A stretch of DNA of 64,000 nt from the NCBI GenBank assembly GCA_905221605.1, contig CAJNDS010000473.1, positions 1-64,000 on the forward strand, written 5' to 3'. This stretch comes from Symbiodinium natans (lineage: Eukaryota > Sar > Dinophyceae > Suessiales > Symbiodiniaceae). Shown here in pieces: positions 11,071 to 21,689 of the stretch. The notes under the pieces were generated by a model. The model saw nothing but the letters and a program-made list of their open reading frames with translations. It was not told the DNA's origin and did not search any database. Position 1 is the stretch's first letter. Each line of letters opens with the position of its first letter. Position numbers and translations under genes: made by a program.

Positions 11071-13262
11071 ACCACTTGGATTATTCCCTGGCTAGCTCAG
11101 CTGGCTTGCCAAGTAAACTAATTCCTAGTTAATTATATAATTGTGTGAGCAACCTGCTATAATCTTTATTTGACTACTAAGCGGTTGTAAGATGCGATTA
11201 ATAAAGCTTCAATATCCATTTATCGAAAAGATACCTCTTTGTAGATAAAGACAAACCTCTGCAGAATAAGAGCATACTGAATTATAGAGGTGCTGAATCT
11301 CTTCATTAGCTTTCAGCTCCAAGCATGTGAAATGAGCTAAAAGATTATTAGTTAGATTTGTGTATTGTAAATGAAAGGTGAAAAGAATACCGAAAGGTAG
11401 GTGAAACTACATTTTACACTGCTACAAGTCCTACAGATTGTTTTCTTCTTCTAGATCACACATCCACACACCACTTACTAATACACATCACTAATATAAC
11501 TGCTTGTAGAAGAAAGAATTATCGAATTTCAATCACCACACTATAAAGTGTTTAAAGCCCGAATGCTAGCGATCTAACTATCCATCCAATGTGCCTCACA
11601 ACTCACAACACCCATTCCAACTAAATTGAGTCTATTAAAGATTAAAATGCTCAGAGATACACACCTGCCATCCAACCAATAGTTAGCAGTTAAATCTTAT
11701 ACGAGCCAATGTTAATATCTGGATCTGTTCAAAAGAAATAATGCTGTCTAATAAACAACAAAGGCACTACAACCCAACTAGACAGTGCTCAGCTATACTT
11801 GTAAAATGCTCTCCTCATTATAACCCCAACAATAAGATCCACCACCCAAAACATACATCATTCGCAATCTCGTTAAGATGGGTATTCACTTCTCTGACAA
11901 ATGGTCCATATAACCCCAAATAAATAGCCAAAGTTCTGTCTTAAATCAAATTCCCCCACAGCACCCATTCAAGTAAATAAACAAGCGACTCCTCACAAAC
12001 CAAAAGACCTCAAAAGTAGGATTAATTGGATCCATCTTTTCAAAAGTGTGTAGCATCTTATGAGCTAAATTATCCATCGACCCCATCACATATACCAAAT
12101 AAAGCCTTTACTGAAGCTCTAAATGTCGAGATAGAATAAGATTCACAAGTCAAAATGGCAATTTAAGTAATTTAAATTCTCTACAACCCAACTATAAATC
12201 CCCACCTCCCAAACCCACCCACTGACAAACATGCACACTCCAAAACACAAGCCCTCAAGCAAGATCCTTCCAGATATAGCTGAAGGTTAAAAGACTTGTT
12301 AACCCCCCTCCCATACCTTGTACACATTAAAACAGCTTGGTCAATACACTAATACATACCCAGAAGTCCATAATAAGCCAACTCCAAGAACTCGACCCAT
12401 AACTTGTCTAACTTAGGGATAACAATAATATTTATCAAGCGACTGTATAGCAAATACACAAGTTTTAGTTAAAGATGTCTAGATTTTAGAACTGATATGT
12501 GACCAGCATACATCACACAAACGTTGGCCGTAACTATAACGGTCCTAAGGTAGCAAATTTCCTTGTCGTCCTAATAACGACCTGCATGAAACATAGAACG
12601 ATTCGATAGCTGTCTTGCACACACATCATGGTAAAATATTCATCAGTACAAAGAATATGCTGGCTCACTAAGACCACACTAAAGGACAAAAAGACCCTCT
12701 GAAGCTTTATAGGGATAAAATCTAGTATCTCCATGCCCCCCATCACCCAACACACAAGAAGCGAGAAAGACAGGCATTACTACTATGCAACGACCGAAGT
12801 TAGTCTAAAGACTGTTTAATTGGGGCGATAAGCTTATCTAATCCACCTAAGGTGAACAAAGCCATCCAATCAACCAACTAATAAGTGCAAAGATACATGT
12901 TTCGCTTAATGGCCCAAGAAGTCCTTCCCAGTATTTAAATGCTATCTTAATGAGCTTAAAATTAATCTAACAGGCTTAATTTCGGCAATACGAAAGCTCA
13001 CATTATCAAGAAAAATGCACCTCGATGTCGGCTTATCATCACCAAAATCTGTAGCTAGCTTATTGGTGGGAGTGCTCACTCCGTAAATCGGTACGTGAGC
13101 TGGGTTCAGAACGATGTAAATCAGTTTGGTCTATATCTTTAATCATACACACAAGAAATGCATTCTTTTCTCAGTACGCAAGGACCAGAAAGATTAAGCT
13201 AAAGCTGAATGTAACAATATAGTGGTATCACTGTTTCAAGATAAGTGATTAGCAGCCCAACC
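11071..13262 (+). rRNA. Organelle-type large-subunit rRNA, copy A (unit 1, pseudogene-like)
   Basis: Conserved bacterial-type 23S landmarks occur in canonical order. The 5' GGATtattCCCTGG is near 11077; GGTGAAAAGAATACCGAAAGG near 11375; AGCCCGAATGCTAGCGATCT near 11557; AAGAAATAATGCTGTCT near 11733. CGTAACTATAACGGTCCTAA is at 12529 and AAAGACCCTCTGAAGC near 12688. CACCTCGATGTCGGCT is near 13018, GAGCTGGGTTCAGAACG near 13099 and the sarcin-ricin loop AGTACGCAAGGACC near 13173. It is very AT-rich and shortened (~2.2 kb). Relative to copy B it lacks 25 nt just before AACAGGC near 12970, in the peptidyl-transferase region. Ends are approximate. It is unlikely to be expressed as rRNA from the nucleus. 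Confidence 0.85.
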
Positions 13263-14248
13263 ACCATACCACTAATGGTGGTCTGTCTCCCTTGGCTGCA
13301 TTCACATGTGCTTTTCGTCCCGAACAACGTGAAACGTCCGGTATCGAAGCACAAAAATAGTAGGGGAAGGTAACCAAAACCTCAAAATAGAGCGACAGGT
13401 GTAGACGTCTCGCGCCTATTTTGACTTTTGGGCTCCAAAATGGTCTATTTTCCACCTATTTTCCAACTATTTCCTCATCCACCAGCTGCAAATCGTGTCT
13501 ATTTGAAGATTGTTGTTGTCTATTTGGGAAAAATGATGGATTCTATCCATCATCATTTTTCCCAAATACAGTAGGTATCAAGGGTACATCTCCATGATGC
13601 TACTTGGTATTTGTTGTTGTATTGCTCATTTTAGAGTCGAAATGGGCTTGAAAAGCAGATATTGATGGTACATTTGGTCCATCAGCATGCATATTTGTTG
13701 TCTTAAGAGCATTTTAAATGCTCCTCTTCCTCTCCAAAGAGGTATTGTTGTTGTTTTGAAGACGTCTTGTCTTCGAAATTGGCCTTGAAAACAGGTTTCC
13801 ATGGCACATCTGGTATGTGCCACTTGAGATGAAGGGTATTTTGAGGGATTTATCCCCCTCAAAATACCCGAACATCGAGAATCCCATCACGAAATGGGTC
13901 TAAAAACAGGTTTAGGTGGTACATTCTCTATGCACCACTTAGGATTAGGTGTTGGGGTTGGTATCTTGATGGATTTATTCCCATCAAAATAGCCAATCCC
14001 AACCCGAACATTTAAAATCCCATCACGAATATAACCCGAAACTTTCGTTGTTATATCCGAGATGGGAACCCGAAACTCTTCGATTTTAGCATCGAAACAT
14101 TTCCGAAAAACAGTTCTTTTTGGAGGTCGACCTTGGTCGACCGACAAAAATTTTTTTTTTCTCGGAAGAGCAGTTTTTTCTAAATTACAAGAGAATTAGG
14201 CTTACGACCGACAAAAAATTTTTTTTACGGAAGAGCGTGACAAGATTT
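13263..14248. other. Spacer after LSU copy A
   Basis: This is AT-rich non-coding DNA. Recurring phrases include GAAATGGG, GGTACAT and AAAACAGG, plus TTGTTGTTG tracts. An inverted repeat at about 13522-13568 has arms around GGGAAAAATGATGGAT. Another pair, around GGTATTTTGAGGG and CCCTCAAAATACC, lies near 13835-13868. Two copies of the ACCGACAAAAA...ACGGAAGAGC element lie near 14139 and 14205. No gene is recognised. Confidence 0.6.
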
Positions 14249-14935
14249 GGAGTTGGAAAAATGGAGGATTTATCCTCCTCCATTTTTTCCAACTCCATGT
14301 CGAAATGGTCCTCTATTTCACGATGGCCTTGGCCATGTGATGGCATTGGTGTTGGTGTTTTGGAATTGGAATTTTCAATTCCAATTCCAATTCCAAAACA
14401 CCATACGTCAAGAAATTGGCCTTTCAGGACAAGTCACGATGGCCTTGCTAAAGGACTTTTGACCCGTAAAGGCACTTTTCCATAATAGAATTTCCAAATC
14501 TACGGTAATTTCCTGCGCACATGTGCTTGCACATGTGCGCGGGAAAAAGGTCAAAGAGACCTATATGTTTAAATTCCAAATAACTTGGATGGATCTTCGA
14601 TCCATCCAAGTTATTGGGATTTAAACGTTTAAATTCCTTATAGGAGGAGGATCGAAGATCCTCCTCCTATTAGGAATTTAAACATTCAAATGGATAATAA
14701 GGAAGGATCTTCGATCCTTCCTTATAATCCATTTGAATTACTTACGTTTCTCGACGTAAATCAAAGAAAATTCTAACAGCCTGAAGAGCTTTAGCTCTTC
14801 CGGCTGTTGGAATTTTAACTAGGTCTGGAAGGCCGAAGGCCTTCCATCCCTACTTAAAATCCCACCAGCCATAAATCAATGAGAATACTACCAGGATATG
14901 TGTTGGATGGTGCCGAATAGGCACCATTCAACACA
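14249..14935. repeat. Dense hairpin array after LSU copy A (unit 1)
   Basis: Successive inverted repeats: 14249-14296 (GGAGTTGGAAAAATGGAGGA arm), 14357-14398 (TTGGAATTGGAA arm), 14515-14540 (perfect 12-bp arms GCGCACATGTGC), 14579-14615 (perfect 17-bp arms, tip GATC-TTC-GATC), 14641-14669 (13-bp arms, tip GATC-GAA-GATC) and 14685-14737 (25-bp arms, one mismatch, tip GATC-TTC-GATC). Further hairpins follow: AGAGC-TTTA-GCTCT near 14784, GGAAGGCC-GAA-GGCCTTCC near 14828, and GGTGCC-GAATA-GGCACC near 14910. Stem sequences differ while three tips are conserved. Confidence 0.8.
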
Positions 14936-15600
14936 TCAGGAAGGGGTTTGGGGAAACCTTGGTTTCCCCAATTAACTACTTAACCGTCTAGGATCCGAAG
15001 GATCCTAGACTCCCTCTAGTATAAAATAAAGAAAATCCTAACGAGACTCGAGAGAGGACGACCCCGAATAGGGGTCGTTCGAACGACCTTAATATAGCAA
15101 AGCAGAATGAGAGGCTTCGCCTCTCATTATGCTTTGCGTCTATGTATAAGTCAATGAAAAAACTAACTAAATCCTGCAGGTGTGCGCGCGAGAAATCCAC
15201 CCGAAATTTCACGATGGCGTCTCGGCTTTGTAATTTGTTGCAAAATCCCAAAGTAGCTTTTGGAAAATGGTGTCAACAAAATAAGCTTAGCGATCTGATT
15301 TCTATTATGCTTTTTTAGGTTTACAGGTCAAAAGCATAATAACTAGGCCAATTTCTGAGATGAAATCTCAGAAAATGGTCTAGTTATAATTCTCTTGTGA
15401 GAGGCCAATTTCTCTAAGGAATTTGACCTAGCAGGTCAAAATCCTTAGAGACCGACAAAAAAAACTTTTTTACGGCAAGGCGTGACAAGGCGTTTTTCCA
15501 TAATAACTCATGAATTTAGGCCAATTTCCCATTTTCCAGAATTCCATTTCTGAAATGGTCTGGAAATGGAGGCTCTTAGCCTCCTCCATTTCCAGACCAT
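14936..15600. repeat. Hairpin cluster before LSU copy B (unit 1)
   Basis: This is the diverged counterpart of the cluster at 10130-10813. It has a hairpin at 14950-14969, the perfect palindrome GGTCGTTCGAACGACC at 15073-15088, a 19-bp-arm hairpin at 15097-15137 and TTTCTGAGAT-GAA-ATCTCAGAAA near 15352. A long hairpin ending in TCCTTAGAG lies near 15412-15450, then the GACCGACAAAAAAAAC element near 15450, then the GGTCTGGAAATGGAGG hairpin near 15557-15600. The tip of 15097-15137 reads CTTCG where copy A has CTTTG. Confidence 0.7.
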
Positions 15601-15866
15601 ATTTCACAATCCAAAGCTGTAAATCGTGTCTACTTTGAAATATGAGAAGTTCAATTTCTGAACTGGAGTGTTCATTGAACTGTGTTTGTGGTAGAAGTGT
15701 TGTTGTTTTTATATAGGATCCTAGTCTATTTTAGTAGGATTTTAGTTCAATTTCTATTGAACTTATATTGTCAGGATGAAGCCCATTTCCATCTCTTCAC
15801 TTGATTAACAAAGGGTTAGGTTTATTTTTTAACTACTTTCCTCTGGATTTCAACTCCAGATATAAG

Positions 15867-18087
15867 ACCACTTGGATTATTCCCTGGTCAGCTTAGAGTA
15901 GAAGCTGGCTTGCCAAGTAAACTAATTCCTAGTTAATTTTATAATTGTGTGAGCAACCTGCTATAATCTTTATTTGACTACTAAGCGGTTGTAAGATGCG
16001 ATTAATAAAGCTTCAATATCCATTTATCGAAAAGATACCTCTTTGTAGATAAAGAGAAATCTCTGCAGAATAAGAGCATACTGAATTATAGAGGTGCTGA
16101 ATCTCTTCATTAGCTTTCAGCTCCAAGAATGTGAAATGAGCTAAAAGATTATTAGTTAGATTTGTGTATTGTAAATGAAAGGTGAAAAGAATACCGAAAG
16201 GTAGGTGAAACTACATTTTACACTGCTACAAGTCCTACAGATTGTTTTCTTCTTCTAGATCACACATCCACACACCACTTACTAATACACATCACTAATA
16301 TAACTGCTTGTAGAAGAAAGAATTATCGAATTTCAATCACCACACTATAAAGTGTTTAAAGCCCGAATGCTAGCGATCTAACTATCCATCCAATGTGCCT
16401 CACAACTCACAACACCCATTCCAACTAAATTGAGTCTATTAAAGATTAAAATGCTCAGAGATACACACCTGCCATCCAACCAATAGTTAGCAGTTAAATC
16501 TTATACGAGCCAATGTTAATATCTGGATCTGTTCAAAAGAAATAATGCTGTCTAATAAACAACAAAGGCACTACAACCCAACTAGACAGTGCTCAGCTAT
16601 ACTTGTAAAATGCTCTCCTCATTATAACCCCAACAATAAGATCCACCACCCAAAACATACATCATTCGCAATCTCGTTAAGATGGGTATTCACTTCTCTG
16701 ACAAATGGTCCATATAACCCCAAATAAATAGCCAAAGTTCTGTCTTAAATCAAATTCCCCCACAACACCCTTTCAAGTAAATAAACAAGCGACTCCTCAC
16801 AAACCAAAAGACCTCAAAAGTAGGATTAATTGGATCCATCTTTTCAAAAGTATGTAGCATCTTATGAGCTAAATTATCCATCGACCCCATCACATATACC
16901 AAATAAAGCCTTTACTGAAGCTCTAAATGTCGAGATAGAATAAGATTCACAAGTCAAAATGGCAATTTAAGTAATTTAAATTCTCTACAACCCAACTATA
17001 AATCCCCACCTCCCAAAGCCACCCACTGACAAACATGCACACTCCAAAACACAAGCCCTCAAGCAAGATCCTTCCAGATATAGCTGAAGGTTAAAAGACT
17101 TGTTAACCCCCCTCCCATACCTTGTACACATTAAAACAGCTTGGTCAATACACTAATACATACCCAGAAGTCCATAATAAGCCAACTCCAAGAACTCGAC
17201 CCATAACTTGTCTAACTTAGGGATAACAATAATATTTATCAAGCGACTGTATAGCAAATACACAAGTTTTAGTTAAAGATGTCTAGATTTTAGAACTGAT
17301 ATGTGACCAGCATACATCACACAAACGTTGGCCGTAACTATAACGGTCCTAAGGTAGCAAATTTCCTTGTCGTCCTAATAACGACCTGCATGAAACATAG
17401 AACGATTCGATAGCTGTCTTGCACACACATCATGGTAAAATATTCATCAGTACAAAGAATATGCTGGCTCACTAAGACCACACTAAAGGACAAAAAGACC
17501 CTCTGAAGCTTTATAGGGATAAAATCTAGTATCTCCATGCCCCCCATCACCCAACACACAAGAAGCGAGAAAGACAGGCATTACTACTATGCAACGACCG
17601 AAGTTAGTCTAAAGACTGTTTAATTGGGGCGATAAGCTTATCTAATCCACCTAAGGTGAACAAAGCCATCCAATCAACCAACTAATAAGTGCAAAGATAC
17701 ATGTTTCGCTTAATGGCCCAAGAAGTCCTTCCCAGTATTTAAATGCTATCTTAATGAGCTTAGAATTAATCTACCAACACCAAGCTACTCTACGGATAAC
17801 AGTAATTTCGGCAATACGAAAGCTCACATTATCAAGAAAAATGCACCTCGATGTCGGCTTATCATCACCAAAATCTGTAGCTAGCTTATTGGTGGGAGTG
17901 CTCATCCGTAAATCGGTACGTGAGCTGGGTTCAGAACGATGTAAATCAGTTTGGTCTATATCTTTAATCATACAGACAAGAAATGCATTCTTTTCTCAGT
18001 ACGCAAGGACCAGAAAGATTAAGCTAAAGCTGAATTTAACAATATAGTGGTATCACTGTTTCAAGATAAGTGATTAGCAGCCCAACC
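15867..18087 (+). rRNA. Organelle-type large-subunit rRNA, copy B (unit 1)
   Basis: This is nearly identical to copy A, offset 4804 bp up to the peptidyl-transferase region. Landmarks include CGTAACTATAACGGTCCTAA at 17333, AAAGACCCTCTGAAGC, CACCTCGATGTCGGCT near 17844 and AGTACGCAAGGACC near 17998. It retains the GCTACTCTACGGATAACAG segment that copy A has lost, but lacks three bases in the normally invariant AACAGGCU, reading AACAGTAATTT. So neither copy keeps the full canonical motif. Ends are approximate. A contiguous, canonically ordered LSU argues against dinoflagellate mitochondria, whose rRNA is fragmented. Confidence 0.85.
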
Positions 18088-19405
18088 ACCATACCACTAA
18101 TGGTGGCCCATTATGGGATTCCCCTTGCTGCAATCACATTTGCTTCAATAATTGGTGGTTTAGAGTTGCGAACAACTCTACTCGTCCGGTTATCGAAGCA
18201 ATAATTAATAGGGGAGGGTAACCAAAACCCTAAAATAGAGCGATGGGTGTACTACTCTCGCGCCAATTTTGACTTTGAGGGTCAGAAATCGACTAAAAAC
18301 ACACATATTTTCACATATCCAGGAGCAAATCGTGTCTATTTAATGGGATTGGGAAAGTGAAAGCTTGCTTTCACTTTCACTTTCCCAATCCCATAACAGG
18401 TATTAAGGGTACATTTCCTTGATGTCCATGGGATTTGGTCTTTTCAAGAGCATTTATTGTTGTTGATTTAGCTCAAATTGGTCTTGAAAACCAGGATTAA
18501 GGGTACATTTCGCATGCTACTCTTATGATGTTGTTGTTGTTGTTGTTGTTTTAAGAGCATTTTACTCTTGAAATGGGCCTCAAAACCAGGTTTGATGGCA
18601 CATATAATCCACCTTCATGTGGATTTGTTGTTGTCTTGTATCTTTTAAGATCGAAATGGGCCTTGAAAACAGTAATCCATGGCACATTCTGATGATGCCC
18701 ATGGATATTTGTGGCTTCAAAAGCATTCTAGATGCTCAAATACCTCTCAAAGGAGGTATTCATGGCCCATGACACATGCACCACTTGGGTGTAAGGGTAT
18801 TTTGAGGGATTTATCCCCCTCAAAATACCCGAACATTTATATTTCCATCACGAATTGGAACCCGAAACTTCTCAAATGGATCACGTTTGAGGACCCGAAA
18901 CTTCCGAAACGGATCACGAAAGTGTTCCGAAACATTTCGAAAAAACGTTATTTTTGTTGGTCGAGCTTGCTCGACCGACAAAAACAACTTTTTTTCGGAA
19001 GACCGGTTTTTTCTAATTTTGACTAGAATTAGGCTTACGACCGACAAAGAAAACTTTTTTACGGAAGAGCGTGACAAGATTTTAGGGCTTGATATTTGGG
19101 ATTTGGAAATTGGAATTTTCAATTCCAATTTCAATTTCCAAATCCCAATACTTTTCACGATGGCCTCTCAAGATGGCCTCTAAATTCACGATGGCCTCAT
19201 GATGATGCCTTCATTTCACGATGGCCTCATATTTCACGATGGCCTACTTATTATGAAAATGACTCATAAACCTAAAATTCCATAATAGCTTTTCATTTTC
19301 TAAGCTTATCTTGTTGTGCCCATGTTCCCAAACCTACTTCGGGTTTTTTGGTCAAAATAAGCTTAGCCGACGCCAAACTGCATTTTCCTGCGCACATGTG
19401 CTTGC
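18088..19405. repeat. Hairpin-rich spacer after LSU copy B (unit 1)
   Basis: No gene is seen. Inverted repeats include 18343-18394 (ATGGGATTGGGAAAGTGAAA arm), a GGTATTTTGAGGG pair near 18798-18830, and 19093-19150 (TATTTGGGATTTGG arm). TTGTTGTTG runs occur near 18530-18560. Elements with CCGACAAA, CTTTTTT and CGGAAGA lie near 18974 and 19041. TCACGATGGCCTC is repeated several times at 19157-19245. The block ends soon after TTTCCTGCGCACATGTGCTT, which matches copy A near 14508. Confidence 0.65.
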
Positions 19406-19615
19406 ACAGCATGGCGTCTGCCTTACCGGCGAACCTTCTTCAAAGGAGAGGTGATTAGTTCACACGAAAAAACCGATGGTCCCAGCCGGGGGGACCTAAG
19501 TGAGCTTTCGACTTTCAGCCTCGATCTTATTCGCCCGTGTTGTCATTTTCCAAGGAGCCTCTTGCGAGTCTCTTCAATGAGTCACTTCTGGCATCAAACA
19601 GTGTTAAAGCGAATA

Positions 19616-19842
19616 GGGGAATGTGAGTTGGCAGCTAACCACAAGCGCTCAAGTGGAGCGAGCTCAGTGGAGCTGTGATGCCTCAGGGCATAGCATCGAG
19701 ATGGATATCTCCCCTGTTCGCATAGAGGAGACGCCCGAGTTCGATTGGAATCGCACAGAATTGTAAAGCGTTACTTTGCGATACATGTTGCGATGTGGAT
19801 TATTCATGAGGATTGAAATTTCATATGATACCTTTCGAGAGG
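19616..19842. repeat. Local direct repeat, first copy (unit 1)
   Basis: It runs from GGGGAATGTGAGTTGGCA to GATACCTTTCGAGAGG and matches 20170-20389 with small indels (for example CAGCTAACC against CAAAGCTAACC). It contains GAGCTCAGTGGAGCTG and GAGTTCGATTGGAATCGC, superficially like tRNA D- and T-arms, but no cloverleaf closes. Confidence 0.75.
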
Positions 19843-20169
19843 GGTTTTTTTATAGACACTTCGCGAGCGTATGACCCCTTATGAAGGAGCCCGAAGTTTC
19901 GGGTAGGCCCAAAACGACTCGAGAAAAAAAGAAAGGGGATGGGATGATGTAAGTTTGGGTTGCAGTTATCCCTAAACCCGAAGTTTCGAAGTTGCCGTTT
20001 TGCAAGTGCATGTTGTGCGAGTGAATCAGTGCTTCAACCTCAGTTTTGGGCGCTCACTGGACATGTGCATGCTGGCAATCACACACAACATGATGAGCGT
20101 GTCAGCACACTGATGCCCCAAGCTTGCAAAACGACCTTTAGCAGTTTGTTTTTTTCCCACCCTCGCCCT

Positions 20170-20389
20170 GGGGAATGTGAGTTGGCAAAGCTAACCACAA
20201 GCGCTCAAGTGGAGCGAGCTCAGTGGAGCTGTGATGCCTCAGGGCATAGCATCGAGATGGATGTCCCCCCTGTTCGCATGGCCCGAGTTCGATTGGAATC
20301 GCAGAATTGTGAAGCTTTTTTTCTGTGATACATGTTGCGATGTGGATTACTCATGAGGATGGAAATTTTATATGATACCTTTCGAGAGG
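20170..20389. repeat. Local direct repeat, second copy (unit 1)
   Basis: This is the second copy of the 19616-19842 repeat, about 554 bp downstream. It lacks a short segment after TTCGCAT (ATAGAGGAGACG in the first copy against ATGG here). Function unknown. Confidence 0.75.
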
Positions 20390-21286
20390 CGGGCTGTACC
20401 TTCCACTTTCCTTGGAACGATTGTGCGCTGACACAGTTACCGAGCCTGATGCATGCTTCTGGTTGAAGTGAAAACCAGCCCAGTAGTAGAAGCCACGGCA
20501 CGTGTCCAGGACTTCACTCCTGCACTGAATCTCTTTTAAGGTTTTTTCCAGCCCAGACCCTCTTTAACACCATAGATGTTTGCTGCTGTGTGTGAATGTT
20601 CCAGTTTGAGGGTTTGGGTTTAGGGTGCCGGGTAAGCTTAGAACGTGCTACAATGAAGAGAAGCCCGGAGGCTCTTGACCAAAAACAAACAACTCATGAA
20701 ATGCAGCCACTCAGCTCTTCACCCGTGTAGCGCTGTTCTGCGCAGCGCTGTTGCTGCTTCCTTCAGAAGGCACAGCACAATGCGACGAAGCGGGCTTGGA
20801 GCTGACAGAAGCTGTAAACCAAGGATGCAGGGCTTGCGCCGCTAGGTTGCCACAATCAAGTCCAATCATCCAGGAGACGGGCTCGGAGGTGGGAGCTGCC
20901 CAAACATGTTTCATACAGGGTTTAGAGTTTAGGACTAGGGCTACAGTGAGGAGTTGCAACTCAGCCTTGTTCATGACAGCACATCTTCTTGCTTCTTGCT
21001 AAACTGTGAAATTGAAACCCTGAAACGAGTTCCCATGCACCTGCACGCCGCCAAAGCATGGGCAAAAACACATAAGTCCTAGCTCAACCCGAGTCTCCCA
21101 AAATACCGTCTGCGTGGTTAAGAAGGTTCAGGGTCTAGGACTCTAGGGGTTCGGGTTTATCAACACTCCCATAAACGGAAAATTGCTCACTGTAGTCCGT
21201 GGAGCCCAAGGGCCAAGGGCTAAGTGAAAGCCTGCCCCCCACGAAGTCGATAAGGACGAACTCAGCGTCCTGCCAAGGCTCCTAAA

Positions 21287-21474
21287 GGGTTTAGGGTTTA
21301 GGGTTTAGGGTTTAGGGTTTAGGGTTTAGGGTTTAGGGTTTAACGTTTAGCGTTTAGGGTTTAGGGTTTAGGGTTTAGGGTTTAGGGTTTTTAGGGTTTA
21401 GGGTTTAGGGTTTAGGGTTTAGGGTTTAGGGTTTAGGGTTTAGGGTTAGGGTTTAAGGTTTAGGGTTAGGGTTT
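21287..21474 (+). repeat. TTTAGGG telomere-type array (unit 1)
   Basis: There are about 26 head-to-tail TTTAGGG units on the plus strand, with a few variants (TTTAACG, TTTAGCG, TTAGGG, TTTTTAGGG). TTTAGGG is the telomere repeat of plants, many algae and several alveolates. The array is interstitial here, since macro-repeat sequence continues on both sides. Confidence 0.95.
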
Positions 21475-21689
21475 GCTAAGGTTCCGCGCGCACCACCACG
21501 CGGGACGTGTGTTGTGGTGTGCACCCAGGTTCAACGCACTCTCCCAACCCACCCACCCACATCTCAACCTTGGGCGGGTTTAGGGTTTTATAATATCGTG
21601 TGTAAGTACAGTAGTGGGAGGGGGCGCTACGGGCCGCCTTTGACCAAATCCTGGGGTAACCCCCGCGACGGCCTCTCCGTCCCCCCAAG

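Larger units (their letters stand above)
10035..19405. other. Organelle-derived block with two LSU rRNA copies (unit 1)
   Basis: This ~9.4 kb AT-rich block differs from the GC-richer flanks. It contains two direct ~4.8-kb repeats, each with ~0.9 kb of hairpin-rich leader, a ~2.2 kb LSU rRNA gene and 1.3-1.7 kb of hairpin-rich trailer. The rRNA copies are nearly identical while leaders and trailers have diverged clearly. Both ends lie in sequence unlike organelle DNA, so this is organelle DNA inserted in the nucleus (NUPT or NUMT). Edges are approximate. A single-gene repeat of 4.8 kb would fit a dimer of a dinoflagellate plastid minicircle. Confidence 0.7.
19406..21286. other. Spacer between organelle block and telomeric array (unit 1)
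   Basis: This is GC-balanced DNA without a convincing gene. It carries a diverged direct repeat (19616-19842 and 20170-20389). GGGTTTAGGGT-like fragments begin to appear near 20610-20625 and 20918-20940, before the true array. ORFs up to 122 aa show no recognisable domain or consistent reading frame and are left unannotated. Confidence 0.5.

Noticed and set aside
11741-12755. Short ORFs within the LSU rRNA copies (60 and 73 aa)
   Set aside because: They lie within conserved rRNA sequence and are chance frames repeated only because the rRNA is repeated.
10035-19405. Dinoflagellate mitochondrial origin of the LSU copies
   Set aside because: The LSU is contiguous with all domains in canonical order, whereas dinoflagellate mitochondrial rRNAs are fragmented. 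Mitochondrial origin is kept only for a non-dinoflagellate host.
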